Source of the DNA: Methylococcales bacterium
Lineage (GTDB): Bacteria > Pseudomonadota > Gammaproteobacteria > Methylococcales > Methylomonadaceae
Direction of reading: 5' to 3'
DNA length: 8,550 nt
Assembly: GCA_023146575.1 (NCBI GenBank)
Contig: JAGLBU010000331.1
Location: 1 to 8,550 of the forward strand
The position numbers were made by a program, and so were the translations under genes. Numbering within the stretch: position 1 is the first letter of the stretch; each line of letters opens with the position of its first letter. Under the pieces are notes generated by a model. It was not told the origin of the DNA. It was given only the letters and a program-made list of their open reading frames with translations, and searched no databases. Of the stretch, positions 1 to 6,130 are shown one piece after another.

Positions 1-614
1 AAATTTTTCCATTGTGTTTTTAATTGTGGAATAATTTGATTTCGTAAAAAATTTCGTCGAAAATCATCACATTGATTGCTAGGGTCTTCTATCCAGCAGA
101 GGGATTTTTTTAAAGCGTAGTCTTTTAGCGTTTGTTGCGAGCAGTCTAATAACGGTCGCAATAACATTCCGTTTCCAAACGATGAAATCTCGGTCATCGC
201 GGATAAGCCTTGTACACCTGCACCTCGAAATAATTGTAGTAAAACCGTTTCTAATTGGTCTTCTCGGTGTTGTGCCACTAATAAAACCTCATCTGTTTTT
301 AATAAGGGACGGAGTGCTTGATAACGTGCCTCGCGTGCGGCTTCTTCTGGGCTTTTTCGGTGTTTATTAATCTTAACCTGTAAAGCTTGAAAACCAACGT
401 TTAACTGCGCGGTTTGGTCTTTGCAATGAATTTCCCAATTATTGGCATCTTCTTGTAAGCCATGATTCACATAAACGGCAGTAAGTTTACTGTTAATACT
501 TGGAATTAAGGCACAATAATGTAATAAAGCATGTGAATCCAGCCCACCACTGTAAGCTATGTAAACATGAGATGCACTGTGCATTAAGATAAGGCTGGTT
601 TTAGATAAATGCAT
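1..614 (-). CDS. tilS: tRNA(Ile)-lysidine synthase TilS, N-terminal part (cut by window edge)
   Basis: TilS uses ATP and lysine to convert C34 of the tRNA-Ile CAU anticodon to lysidine, which switches reading from AUG to AUA and is essential in most bacteria. The minus-strand reading shows the PP-loop motif SGGLDS at residues 22-27, then AVYVNHGLQEDA, LLVAQHREDQLETVLLQLFRG and, near the edge, CWIEDPSNQ followed by FRRNFLR, all typical of the TilS N-terminal catalytic domain. About 204 codons are present. The rest of the catalytic domain and the C-terminal tRNA-binding domains lie beyond position 1. The ATG at 612-614 is the only upstream start that stays open; an internal ATG at 582-584 would leave about 11 residues before the PP-loop. 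No Shine-Dalgarno sequence is visible before either. The gene is divergent from moaA. Family assignment is secure, the exact start less so. Confidence 0.95.
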   Translation of the reverse strand, partial: MHLSKTSLILMHSASHVYIAYSGGLDSHALLHYCALIPSINSKLTAVYVNHGLQEDANNWEIHCKDQTAQLNVGFQALQVKINKHRKSPEEAAREARYQALRPLLKTDEVLLVAQHREDQLETVLLQLFRGAGVQGLSAMTEISSFGNGMLLRPLLDCSQQTLKDYALKKSLCWIEDPSNQCDDFRRNFLRNQIIPQLKTQWKN

Positions 615-648
615 GAGGAAAAATAAACATGATCGGTAGTGTTTGAAC

Positions 649-668
649 CGTTATAGAGGAAATTAGAT
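649..668. promoter_or_regulatory. Possible ModE-like operator between tilS and moaA
   Basis: Seen: CGTTATAG, 7 bp, then TAGAT, so the core reads TATAG-N7-TAGAT. The E. coli ModE core, as I recall it, is TATAT-N7-TAYAT with CGT before the first half, and molybdate-bound ModE stimulates E. coli moaA transcription. Each half here has one mismatch. The site is centred about 116 bp before the moaA start and overlaps a possible tilS -10 (TATAAC on the minus strand, 650-655). In AT-rich DNA this may be chance. Confidence 0.25.
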
Positions 669-702
669 ACGGCAAGCGACTTTGTTTGCCAGTTTTGCGC
701 AT

Positions 703-724
703 TTAAGTGATAATAGTCACATCA
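703..724. promoter_or_regulatory. CRP/Vfr-like dyad upstream of moaA
   Basis: AGTGA-TAATAG-TCACA matches 9 of 10 positions of the CRP consensus TGTGA-N6-TCACA and sits in AT-rich flanks. FNR sites have TTGAT half-sites, so this fits a CRP/Vfr-type regulator better. The centre is near 713.5. If transcription starts just after the TATAAT at 765-770, the dyad lies about 62-63 bp upstream, which is the usual class I activator position. It could also act on the divergent tilS. Confidence 0.45.
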
Positions 725-764
725 TTTTTGTTAACCTTATCCACCATTTAGCGTTTTAAGTCTC

Positions 765-770
765 TATAAT
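765..770 (+). promoter_or_regulatory. Perfect -10 hexamer (TATAAT) just before the moaA start codon
   Basis: TATAAT ends 5 bp before the moaA ATG. No good -35 lies 16-18 bp upstream (the stretch there reads caccat), which would fit an activator-dependent promoter using the dyad at 703-724. Start of transcription about 7 bp downstream would fall at or next to the ATG, giving a leaderless mRNA, and indeed no Shine-Dalgarno sequence precedes moaA. A single hexamer in AT-rich DNA is weak evidence. Confidence 0.35.
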
Positions 771-775
771 AACCT

Positions 776-1780
776 ATGAATACCTCAGACTCTCATACAT
801 TGATGGATCGTTTTGGACGAAAAGTTGATTATTTACGAATTTCGATTACCGATCGCTGTGATTTTCGCTGTCAGTATTGTATGGCAGAAGAAATGACATT
901 TTTACCTCGGGCGCAGGTGTTAACGCTGGAAGAAATTTACACCATCAGCTGTGCCTTTATGGAATTAGGGGTTAAAAAGATTCGGGTAACAGGCGGTGAA
1001 CCTCTAATAAGAAAAGGTGTCTTACCGTTATTAAACAAAATCGGGCAACATAAGTCGTTAGATGAATTAGTACTAACAACCAATGGCTCTCATTTAAAAT
1101 CAATGGCAAAGGATCTATATAATGCCAAGGTTAAGCGTATTAATGTTAGTTTAGATACCTTAAACCCACTTAAATTTAAAGCCATTACCCGAACAGGAAA
1201 TTTACAAACGGTCTTAGAGGGTATTGAGGCGATTACAAAACACGATTTTGCGCGAATTAAAATTAATGCGGTTATTTTAAAAAATAAAAACCATACGGAA
1301 GTAAATGATTTGGTTCAATTTGCAGTTAATAATGGCATTGATATTAGTTTTATTGAAGAAATGCCTTTAGGAATTATTCAGGGAGAAAGCCGCGCCGAGC
1401 GTTATTATTCGAGTGATGATATTAAAGCTGATATTGAACAACGATTTTCATTGACCGCAAGTTTAGAAACCACGGGCGGCCCATCACATTATTTTAATGT
1501 AAACCAAACACAAACGCGCGTGGGTTTTATTTCCCCGCACAGTGCTAACTTTTGCAGTACTTGTAATCGTGTCCGTTTAACGGTTGAAGGTCAGTTGTTA
1601 CTTTGCTTAGGGCAAGAGCATTCGGTAGATTTAAAGCATATTATTCGAGCAAATCCTGGGGATATGAACTATCTTAAACAGATCATTATTGAATCTATGA
1701 AAATAAAACCAGAACGGCATGAGTTTACGTTAAAAGAACAGCCAGTTGTCTTGCGCTATATGAATACAACGGGCGGCTAA
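776..1780 (+). CDS. moaA: GTP 3',8-cyclase MoaA (molybdenum cofactor synthesis)
   Basis: Radical SAM enzyme that turns GTP into 3',8-cyclo-7,8-dihydro-GTP, which MoaC converts to cyclic pyranopterin monophosphate, the first step of molybdenum cofactor synthesis in the cytosol. The N-terminal SAM-binding cluster motif CDFRCQYC gives C28, C32 and C35. VTGGEP (residues 71-76) is the SAM-contact motif. The C-terminal GTP-binding [4Fe-4S] cluster has C260, C263 and C277 around the arginine-rich CNRVRL. The protein ends in the conserved GG tail. At 334 residues it matches the usual length of about 330. No moaB, C, D or E is next to it, so MoaC and molybdopterin synthase must be encoded elsewhere. 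The first ATG is chosen because it places the first cluster at about the E. coli distance; Met10 (803) is an alternative. There is no Shine-Dalgarno sequence. Upstream lie a CRP-like dyad and a weaker ModE-like site. Confidence 0.97.
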   Translation: MNTSDSHTLMDRFGRKVDYLRISITDRCDFRCQYCMAEEMTFLPRAQVLTLEEIYTISCAFMELGVKKIRVTGGEPLIRKGVLPLLNKIGQHKSLDELVLTTNGSHLKSMAKDLYNAKVKRINVSLDTLNPLKFKAITRTGNLQTVLEGIEAITKHDFARIKINAVILKNKNHTEVNDLVQFAVNNGIDISFIEEMPLGIIQGESRAERYYSSDDIKADIEQRFSLTASLETTGGPSHYFNVNQTQTRVGFISPHSANFCSTCNRVRLTVEGQLLLCLGQEHSVDLKHIIRANPGDMNYLKQIIIESMKIKPERHEFTLKEQPVVLRYMNTTGG

Positions 1781-1839
1781 CCCTTGTCTTTAGAAAATAT
1801 CCTAAACTTACTCACACTCAATAAAACCGCTGCTTTAAT

Positions 1840-1842
1840 AGG
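1840..1842 (+). promoter_or_regulatory. Short Shine-Dalgarno (AGG) favouring the second ATG of the receiver gene
   Basis: The receiver gene opens ATG AAA ATG. AGG ends 2 bp before the first ATG, too close for normal initiation, and 8 bp before the second (1851), an ordinary distance. This suggests a protein starting MNNNSTILIIDDD, two residues shorter than the longest reading. Confidence 0.4.
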
Positions 1843-1844
1843 TC

Positions 1845-2207
1845 ATGAAAATGAATAATAACTCTACTATATTAATTATTGATGATGATGAAATCTCGTT
1901 GCTAATCATGCAAAATGCCTTTGAAATGGAAGGTTATACGGTGATTACAACCACTAATAGCTTAAAAGCCGATGCTTTATTTAAAGAACACAAGCCAGAT
2001 GTAGTAGTGTTAGATGTTTTTATGCCAGATAAAGATGGTTTTGAAGTTATTAGAGATATCCGTAAAGTCAGTGAAGACTGCCTTGTGGTAGCCATTTCAT
2101 CTAATGAAGGTTATTTACCAACCATTAAAGCCTTAGGGGCAACCTTAGCGTTGCATAAAACTACGATGCCTGAGGAAATTGTTGAGGCGGTTAAAGCCTT
2201 AGATTAA
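1845..2207 (+). CDS. Single-domain response regulator (CheY-like receiver)
   Basis: A stand-alone receiver domain of 118-120 residues with no output domain, so it probably works by phosphorylation-dependent protein contact or as a phosphate shuttle. All receiver key residues are visible: acidic pocket D13/D14 in ILIIDDDE, phospho-acceptor D57 in VVVLDVFMPDKDG, the switch Ser/Thr at S85 in VAISSNEG, and the conserved lysine K105. Numbers count from the first ATG. The ATG at 1851 is better placed, because AGG at 1840-1842 lies 8 bp before it but only 2 bp before the ATG at 1845. It starts 64 bp after moaA and 38 bp before the HNH gene, in the same direction. No histidine kinase is in the window, so the partner is unknown. 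CheY, DivK/Spo0F-like or a regulator of a complex kinase are all possible. Confidence 0.9.
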   Translation: MKMNNNSTILIIDDDEISLLIMQNAFEMEGYTVITTTNSLKADALFKEHKPDVVVLDVFMPDKDGFEVIRDIRKVSEDCLVVAISSNEGYLPTIKALGATLALHKTTMPEEIVEAVKALD

Positions 2208-2245
2208 GACACATTTTTAATTTTTTAAATTCATTAAGTAAAAAC

Positions 2246-2608
2246 ATGACGATTCAATCTGTAGGAAATAAAATTATTGCTGACGCACGTCGCTATAAAG
2301 AGGATCGTGAAAAAGGCTATCGAGAACGAGCGTTAAAATTATATGCGTGGGTTTGTGGACGTTGTACACGAGAATTTACCCATAAAAATTTAGCCGAGTT
2401 AACCGTGCATCATAAAAATCATAACCACGATGATAACCCGTCCGATGGCAGTAATTGGGAATTATTATGTCTTTATTGTCATGATAATGAACATGCTCGT
2501 TATGAAGAACAGGTACGTTATGGTGCAGATGAAAAGGGCAGTAGCGAAGATAATGTGGGTGGAACACATAATCCTTTTTTGGATCTTAAAAGTTTACTTA
2601 ATAAATAA
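2246..2608 (+). CDS. yajD: YajD-type HNH nuclease family protein
   Basis: Small HNH-domain protein, 120 residues, closely resembling E. coli YajD (about 115 residues). That protein's cellular role is not well defined, and nuclease activity is inferred from the fold. Zinc ligands appear as two CxxC pairs, C37/C40 in CGRC and C75/C78 in CLYC. The HNH core is H55-H56 in TVHHKNHNHDDN, N70 in DGSNWELLCLYC, and H79/H83 in CHDNEH. The C-terminus NPFLDLKSLLNK matches the YajD tail (NPFADLK in E. coli). The N-terminal part is charged and runs about 8-10 residues longer than E. coli YajD. No Shine-Dalgarno sequence is obvious before the ATG. It lies 38 bp after the receiver gene and 38 bp before the membrane/TPR gene, so it may be cotranscribed, but a functional link is not evident. 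Confidence 0.93.
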   Translation: MTIQSVGNKIIADARRYKEDREKGYRERALKLYAWVCGRCTREFTHKNLAELTVHHKNHNHDDNPSDGSNWELLCLYCHDNEHARYEEQVRYGADEKGSSEDNVGGTHNPFLDLKSLLNK

Positions 2609-2615
2609 AAATTAG

Positions 2616-2634
2616 TTGAATTCATTCGATTCAA
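2616..2634. repeat. Small inverted repeat before the TPR membrane gene
   Basis: TTGAAT (2616-2621) and ATTCAA (2629-2634) are perfect 6-bp arms around a 7-bp loop. The repeat ends directly before the AGGA ribosome binding site at 2636-2639. There is no T-run after it, so it is not a typical terminator. It could be an operator or an mRNA stem that limits ribosome access, or chance. Confidence 0.3.
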
Positions 2635-2635
2635 T

Positions 2636-2639
2636 AGGA
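2636..2639 (+). promoter_or_regulatory. Ribosome binding site (AGGA) for the TPR membrane protein
   Basis: AGGA lies 7 bp before the ATG at 2647 and supports this start. It stands out because moaA, yajD and the two genes at 5377-6090 and 3818-5356 have no recognisable Shine-Dalgarno sequence. Confidence 0.55.
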
Positions 2640-2646
2640 TATTACC

Positions 2647-3813
2647 ATGACTATTTTATTTACGTTTCTTAAAGAACGATTTCAGTCGATGCCCCAATGG
2701 GTACAGGTATCGACCTATCTCACTTTTGTCGTCTTGTTTGTGTATTTATTTACCGCGCCACGGTTTTTAGATATGCGCTTGGTTTCCAATGATTATGGGG
2801 ATGAGTTTCCAATTGGTGGCGCGCAAATTGAAATTGAAATTGAAGGACGAGTGTTAACGTTATTAACTGATAGCAAGGGACGGTTTTCCGTACCTATTAC
2901 CACTAGTGCGCCGATTGGTAGTTATTTATTTATTTTATCCCCCGATTCCAACAGTAATAAAATTAAAGAAATAGAAGTACCTGTTTCTAATTCTTATTTA
3001 AAGCGTTCAAAAATAATTTATAGTAAAAAAACGAATGATTATCAAATTATCCCTAATGGTATTATTCAAAATACAAAAAAAATATTATCTTCTATCCGCT
3101 TTATTTCAACCGCTTATGCTAATGGGACGATAGATAAAGGTATTGCCAACGAAATATTAAATGCGTTAGAGGTGATTACGGAAATTTCATCACGACAAAT
3201 TTCTAAAAATGTGTCAATACGAGATGATTTAAACTTGGATAACATTGATTTATCCTATATTAATAATCGTTTGAGTAAAAAATACAATATTGATTGTTTG
3301 TCGGTATTTCAGCACGAGGCTAAAACCGTTGGCGATTTAATTGAAATTGCCAAGAAGCTTTATTACCAGAACCGCCCATCAAGTCAAACTACGCCCGCTA
3401 CTTCAGAAAATTCTGAGGTCAAAACACGCTCCTTTGGAGCGCCAATGACTTTAGCCGCGCCTAAGGCTCGAATAGTTGCCAGCCCTATTGAAATTTCACC
3501 ACAGCTAATGATTAAGTATAAATTAGGAAAAGTGCTACGAAAAAGTGAGCGCTATGATTTGGCGCTGGATATTTTTAAAAAAATTACCCAAGAACAGCCT
3601 CGTTTTTATGAAGCATGGTTTCATTTAGCGTTAACGTATGCGGCACTAAGTCAAAATGAACTGGCAGAAGGCGCTTTTAGGTCGGCAATTGCATACGTGA
3701 ATGGTGAAAAAGATGATCGCTTATACCATTCGTATGGCATGTTTTTATTTAAACAAGAACGTTATAAGGAAGCGGGTGTGCAGTTTAAAATAGAGGAGCG
3801 CCTTAAACGATAA
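2647..3813 (+). CDS. Membrane-anchored protein: carboxypeptidase-regulatory-like domain, ACP-like segment, TPRs
   Basis: Not recognised as a named gene; 388 residues. Domains in order, from reading the translation: a short amphipathic N-terminus; one hydrophobic helix at about 21-37 (VSTYLTFVVLFVYLF); a beta-sandwich-like region at about 55-115 with PIGGAQIEIEIEG and TDSKGRFSVPI, the signature style of carboxypeptidase regulatory-like domains; an ACP-like segment at about 185-240; a Ser/Thr/Pro/Ala-rich linker at about 243-285; and TPR-like helices at 286-384, for example MIKYKLGKVLRKSERYDLAL and AWFHLALTYAALSQNELAEG. The ACP-like segment reads DDLNLDNIDLSYINNRLSKK and later TVGDLIEIA, the layout of an acyl carrier protein, but asparagine (N199) stands where the phosphopantetheine serine should be. 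It probably assembles proteins at the membrane; topology and partners are unknown. It follows yajD by 38 bp and ends 4 bp from the convergent phosphoesterase gene. CDS certain, domain calls moderate. Confidence 0.85.
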   Translation: MTILFTFLKERFQSMPQWVQVSTYLTFVVLFVYLFTAPRFLDMRLVSNDYGDEFPIGGAQIEIEIEGRVLTLLTDSKGRFSVPITTSAPIGSYLFILSPDSNSNKIKEIEVPVSNSYLKRSKIIYSKKTNDYQIIPNGIIQNTKKILSSIRFISTAYANGTIDKGIANEILNALEVITEISSRQISKNVSIRDDLNLDNIDLSYINNRLSKKYNIDCLSVFQHEAKTVGDLIEIAKKLYYQNRPSSQTTPATSENSEVKTRSFGAPMTLAAPKARIVASPIEISPQLMIKYKLGKVLRKSERYDLALDIFKKITQEQPRFYEAWFHLALTYAALSQNELAEGAFRSAIAYVNGEKDDRLYHSYGMFLFKQERYKEAGVQFKIEERLKR

Positions 3814-3841
3814 CGCCTTATCGACCTTGTTTTAAGCGCTC
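3796..3841. repeat. Inverted repeat covering both stop codons of the convergent gene pair
   Basis: Three paired blocks nest around the 4-bp intergenic CGCC: GAGCGC (3796-3801) with GCGCTC (3836-3841), TTAAA (3803-3807) with TTTAA (3831-3835), and CGATAA (3808-3813) with TTATCG (3818-3823). A 1-bp bulge (3802) and a 7-bp bulge (3824-3830) interrupt the stem. Each CGATAA carries an Arg codon and the TAA stop of one gene. As RNA, either transcript could form this hairpin over its own stop codon. No T-run follows on either side, so it is not a standard intrinsic terminator, though it may act as a bidirectional 3' end or mRNA-stabilising stem. Confidence 0.6.
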
Positions 3842-5356
3842 ACTTAGCCCTCCTGGAAAGCCATTTTTTTCCAAATCAGCCAGTGTTTTATCCATATCAT
3901 AATCAATGGTCAAAAACTTTACATGGTGAGTTCTTTGGTTATAAAGTGCAAATTGCGCACCTGGGTGGCTATTTCTGGGTTGCCCAACAGAGCCTGAACA
4001 TATCAAAGAATGTTTATAATAGGTTAAATTAATTTTAATTTTAGGCGTTAAAAATTGATCCACACCAATGCTATCCCTTACATACATTCCTTGCATGTGT
4101 GAGTGACCATGAAAGCACAAATCTATTTGCTTTTTTTCGAGTAAATCAAGATTTTGTTCATAGGTCATTTGATAGACATACGCATAAAAATAATTAGGGT
4201 CTATGGGTGAGCCATGAATTGCCAACCAGCGTTTAGCCGCCTTAGAATGACTTTTTAACTCCAGCGGTAAATTAACCAACCATTCTTTATTTTTAGGTGT
4301 TAATCGTGGAATAGTCCATTCAATACACCAGCGAGCCGAAGGCGATAAATTTTGTTTGGTATTGTCGCTGACTGCCGCATGGTCATGATTGCCTTTAAGG
4401 ACATTGAATTTAGATTTCTTGAGTCGCTGAATGCACTCATTTGGATGGGGGCCATAGCCGACGATATCGCCTAAAACAATTCCCTCTGTTACCTTATGTT
4501 CGTCTAAATAGGCTAGTACAGCATCTAACGCGGGTAAATTAGCATGAACATCCGATAAAATAGCCAGATACTCATTTTTCTGAGGCTTCATTTTTTGACT
4601 GACGCGTTCGATATGAACTAATGCCTCGGTAATAATTGACATTATTTTTCGTCGATCCTCGGTTGGCATGAAGATATCACGCAATAACTTTGCGACTCGA
4701 TAATTGCAGTGTGTATCATCAAAAGATTTATTAATGAGCTGTTGAAATTCCTGTCCAAGTTCTTTTGCGCAAACAGGCGTTAGCCAACTATTTCCTCGAA
4801 CCAGTACCCCTAAATAATGCGCAAAGGAAATAAAGTTATCCCATGAGTAAATATCATCGTCTAAATAATAGAGATTATTATTCTCATCTACCCCAAAATT
4901 AGACAGTCCTTCATCAAGCCGTAAATTAAACTCTTGAGCAATTCTAAAATAACATTGATAGACACGTTTTAAGTAATCAATTTTTTCATTAATGTCTATA
5001 TTTTGAAAGCCTTCTTTAGAATGTAGAGGCGTTAAACGAGGACAAATACTGCCGATTTTATATTTATCGGGCTGAGACTGCAATAAAAACCATGTTTTAT
5101 AGGGATGATGTACATTTAAACTCTGCTCTTTTCGTAAGGTATGTATTAAAAAATCTCGGGTTTTTACTTCATTTAAATCAAGTTCACTGCGTAGTTTAAC
5201 CACATTTTTGGAACCAACATACAAGCGTGTTCCAGGTCTTCCCATAAAGGAGGTACCATAACGCAATTTTGTCATTCTTTTATCTAATAAATGACTAATT
5301 TGAGCGCATTTGTAGTGTGATTTTCCATCAATAGAGCCGATTATTTCAATATACAT
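3818..5356 (-). CDS. Kinase-like domain fused to calcineurin-type metallophosphoesterase
   Basis: A 512-residue two-domain protein with no named homologue known to me. The C-terminal half (about 262-485) is a clear calcineurin-like metallophosphoesterase of the YfcE-like branch: SDVHANLPAL (D269, H271), GDIVGYGPHPNEC (D297), GNHDH (N323, H324), HGSP (H381), FHGHSH (H416, H418, H420) and SGSVGQPR at 454-461. All metal ligands appear present. The N-terminal half (about 25-250) reads as kinase-like: a Gly-containing turn and beta strand to VVKL (K54, the ATP-lysine position), a hinge-like CPRLTPL, D148-x4-N153 (LDEGLSNFG) as catalytic loop, and YLDDD (166-168) as metal-binding Asp. The first His of HRD is missing. 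Substrates could be proteins, nucleotides or small phosphorylated molecules. It starts 20 bp after the 237-residue gene and is probably cotranscribed with it. No Shine-Dalgarno is seen. The phosphoesterase is sure; the kinase-like call is inference. Confidence 0.88.
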   Translation of the reverse strand: MYIEIIGSIDGKSHYKCAQISHLLDKRMTKLRYGTSFMGRPGTRLYVGSKNVVKLRSELDLNEVKTRDFLIHTLRKEQSLNVHHPYKTWFLLQSQPDKYKIGSICPRLTPLHSKEGFQNIDINEKIDYLKRVYQCYFRIAQEFNLRLDEGLSNFGVDENNNLYYLDDDIYSWDNFISFAHYLGVLVRGNSWLTPVCAKELGQEFQQLINKSFDDTHCNYRVAKLLRDIFMPTEDRRKIMSIITEALVHIERVSQKMKPQKNEYLAILSDVHANLPALDAVLAYLDEHKVTEGIVLGDIVGYGPHPNECIQRLKKSKFNVLKGNHDHAAVSDNTKQNLSPSARWCIEWTIPRLTPKNKEWLVNLPLELKSHSKAAKRWLAIHGSPIDPNYFYAYVYQMTYEQNLDLLEKKQIDLCFHGHSHMQGMYVRDSIGVDQFLTPKIKINLTYYKHSLICSGSVGQPRNSHPGAQFALYNQRTHHVKFLTIDYDMDKTLADLEKNGFPGGLSERLKQGR

Positions 5357-5376
5357 TTATTCAATCACTTCAATTA

Positions 5377-6090
5377 TTATTTGAACAGTTTTAATAAGGT
5401 GTTTACCAATATTTGATCGGTTTTGTTTTTAGACGCATGCACATTTAAATAATAAGCGATCATTGAATGCTTGATGAGCGGGTTTGTTGAGAGTTTATTG
5501 ATGTTTTTTTGAAAAGCGAGCTGGATACATTTTTCAATGGTCGGAATAATGGCTTCATTGAGGGTAGGGATAAAACCTGTAAAAATAACATCATTGTCTT
5601 TTATGGCAAGGTTATCAAGCGCTAACGGCAATTGTGTGTCTAATGCTGAAAATATTTTGTGAGCGCTCGAAAATTTATTGAGCGTAATAAATAAAACCGC
5701 TGCAATTTTTTTAAGATCCTGTTGAATATAAGCTTTTTCGATTAAACTGTTTAAGGTTTTTTGTCGTTTCACAATTTGCCATAAACGCCATTCCCCTTCC
5801 TCGTTTTCAGTCACCGCAAAACAACGTTCTGTGCTGATATAATTACTTATTTTTTGTTGTGTTTGAACAATGTTGCTAAATTGTTGGCGAATTTGATTAC
5901 CATTATAGTTAAAATTATGCCGTAAACTGCGCATTTGCCATTGGTTTTCAACAGAGACCAGCCAACTGCCTTGATTAATTTTAATCAACTGTAACTCTTT
6001 ATCCTCAATGTCGGTTAAAATCTTACGTCCCTCTTTTAAAGGCCAAAGATCTCTAGCGGGAATATCTTTTGTTGGGAGTAAAGGAGACAT
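5377..6090 (-). CDS. Uncharacterised 237-residue protein, possibly a degenerate kinase-like fold
   Basis: Not recognised. The protein is soluble-looking, with no signal peptide or membrane helix. The N-terminal part (about 32-60) is predicted beta-rich (ELQLIKINQGSWLVSVENQW). Residues 88-115 run ERCFAVTENEEGEWRLWQIV then KRQKTLNSL, like the strands and hinge of a kinase or aminoglycoside phosphotransferase fold. LALDNLAIKDNDVIFTGF (156-173) resembles a catalytic loop plus the following strands, with N160 in the place of the metal-binding Asn. The catalytic Asp expected five residues earlier is P155, and TGF replaces DFG, so it would be inactive as a kinase. This is my inference from pattern only. 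It starts 98 bp after the Roadblock gene and ends 20 bp before the phosphoesterase fusion gene, so the three probably form an operon. No Shine-Dalgarno precedes the ATG. It may act as adaptor or regulator of the fusion protein. Confidence 0.7.
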   Translation of the reverse strand: MSPLLPTKDIPARDLWPLKEGRKILTDIEDKELQLIKINQGSWLVSVENQWQMRSLRHNFNYNGNQIRQQFSNIVQTQQKISNYISTERCFAVTENEEGEWRLWQIVKRQKTLNSLIEKAYIQQDLKKIAAVLFITLNKFSSAHKIFSALDTQLPLALDNLAIKDNDVIFTGFIPTLNEAIIPTIEKCIQLAFQKNINKLSTNPLIKHSMIAYYLNVHASKNKTDQILVNTLLKLFK

Positions 6091-6130
6091 AATTTTTAAT
6101 CAAAGACGTAAAGGATAAAAAATAAAGGTA

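Noticed and set aside
182..370. 62-codon plus-strand reading frame
   Set aside because: It lies fully inside tilS on the opposite strand, where the translation matches the family without a break. The plus-strand product resembles nothing known.
671..690. GGCAA/TTGCC inverted arms in the tilS-moaA spacer
   Set aside because: Only 5-bp arms around a 10-bp loop, no T-run and no known operator resemblance; likely chance.
1781..1858. The moaA frame stays open for 25 codons after its stop (PLSLENILNLL...)
   Set aside because: MoaA proteins end at the GG tail just before this stop, and 25 open codons are not rare by chance. I cannot support a separate small gene or readthrough.
2376..2615. Two short reading frames, one on each strand, over the HNH gene
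   Set aside because: They overlap the strongly supported yajD frame; their products are low-complexity translations of the same bases.
5342..5379. Repeated ATTGAA hexamers around the start of the phosphoesterase fusion gene
   Set aside because: Irregular spacing and AT-rich composition, with part of it coding; no evidence for a binding array.
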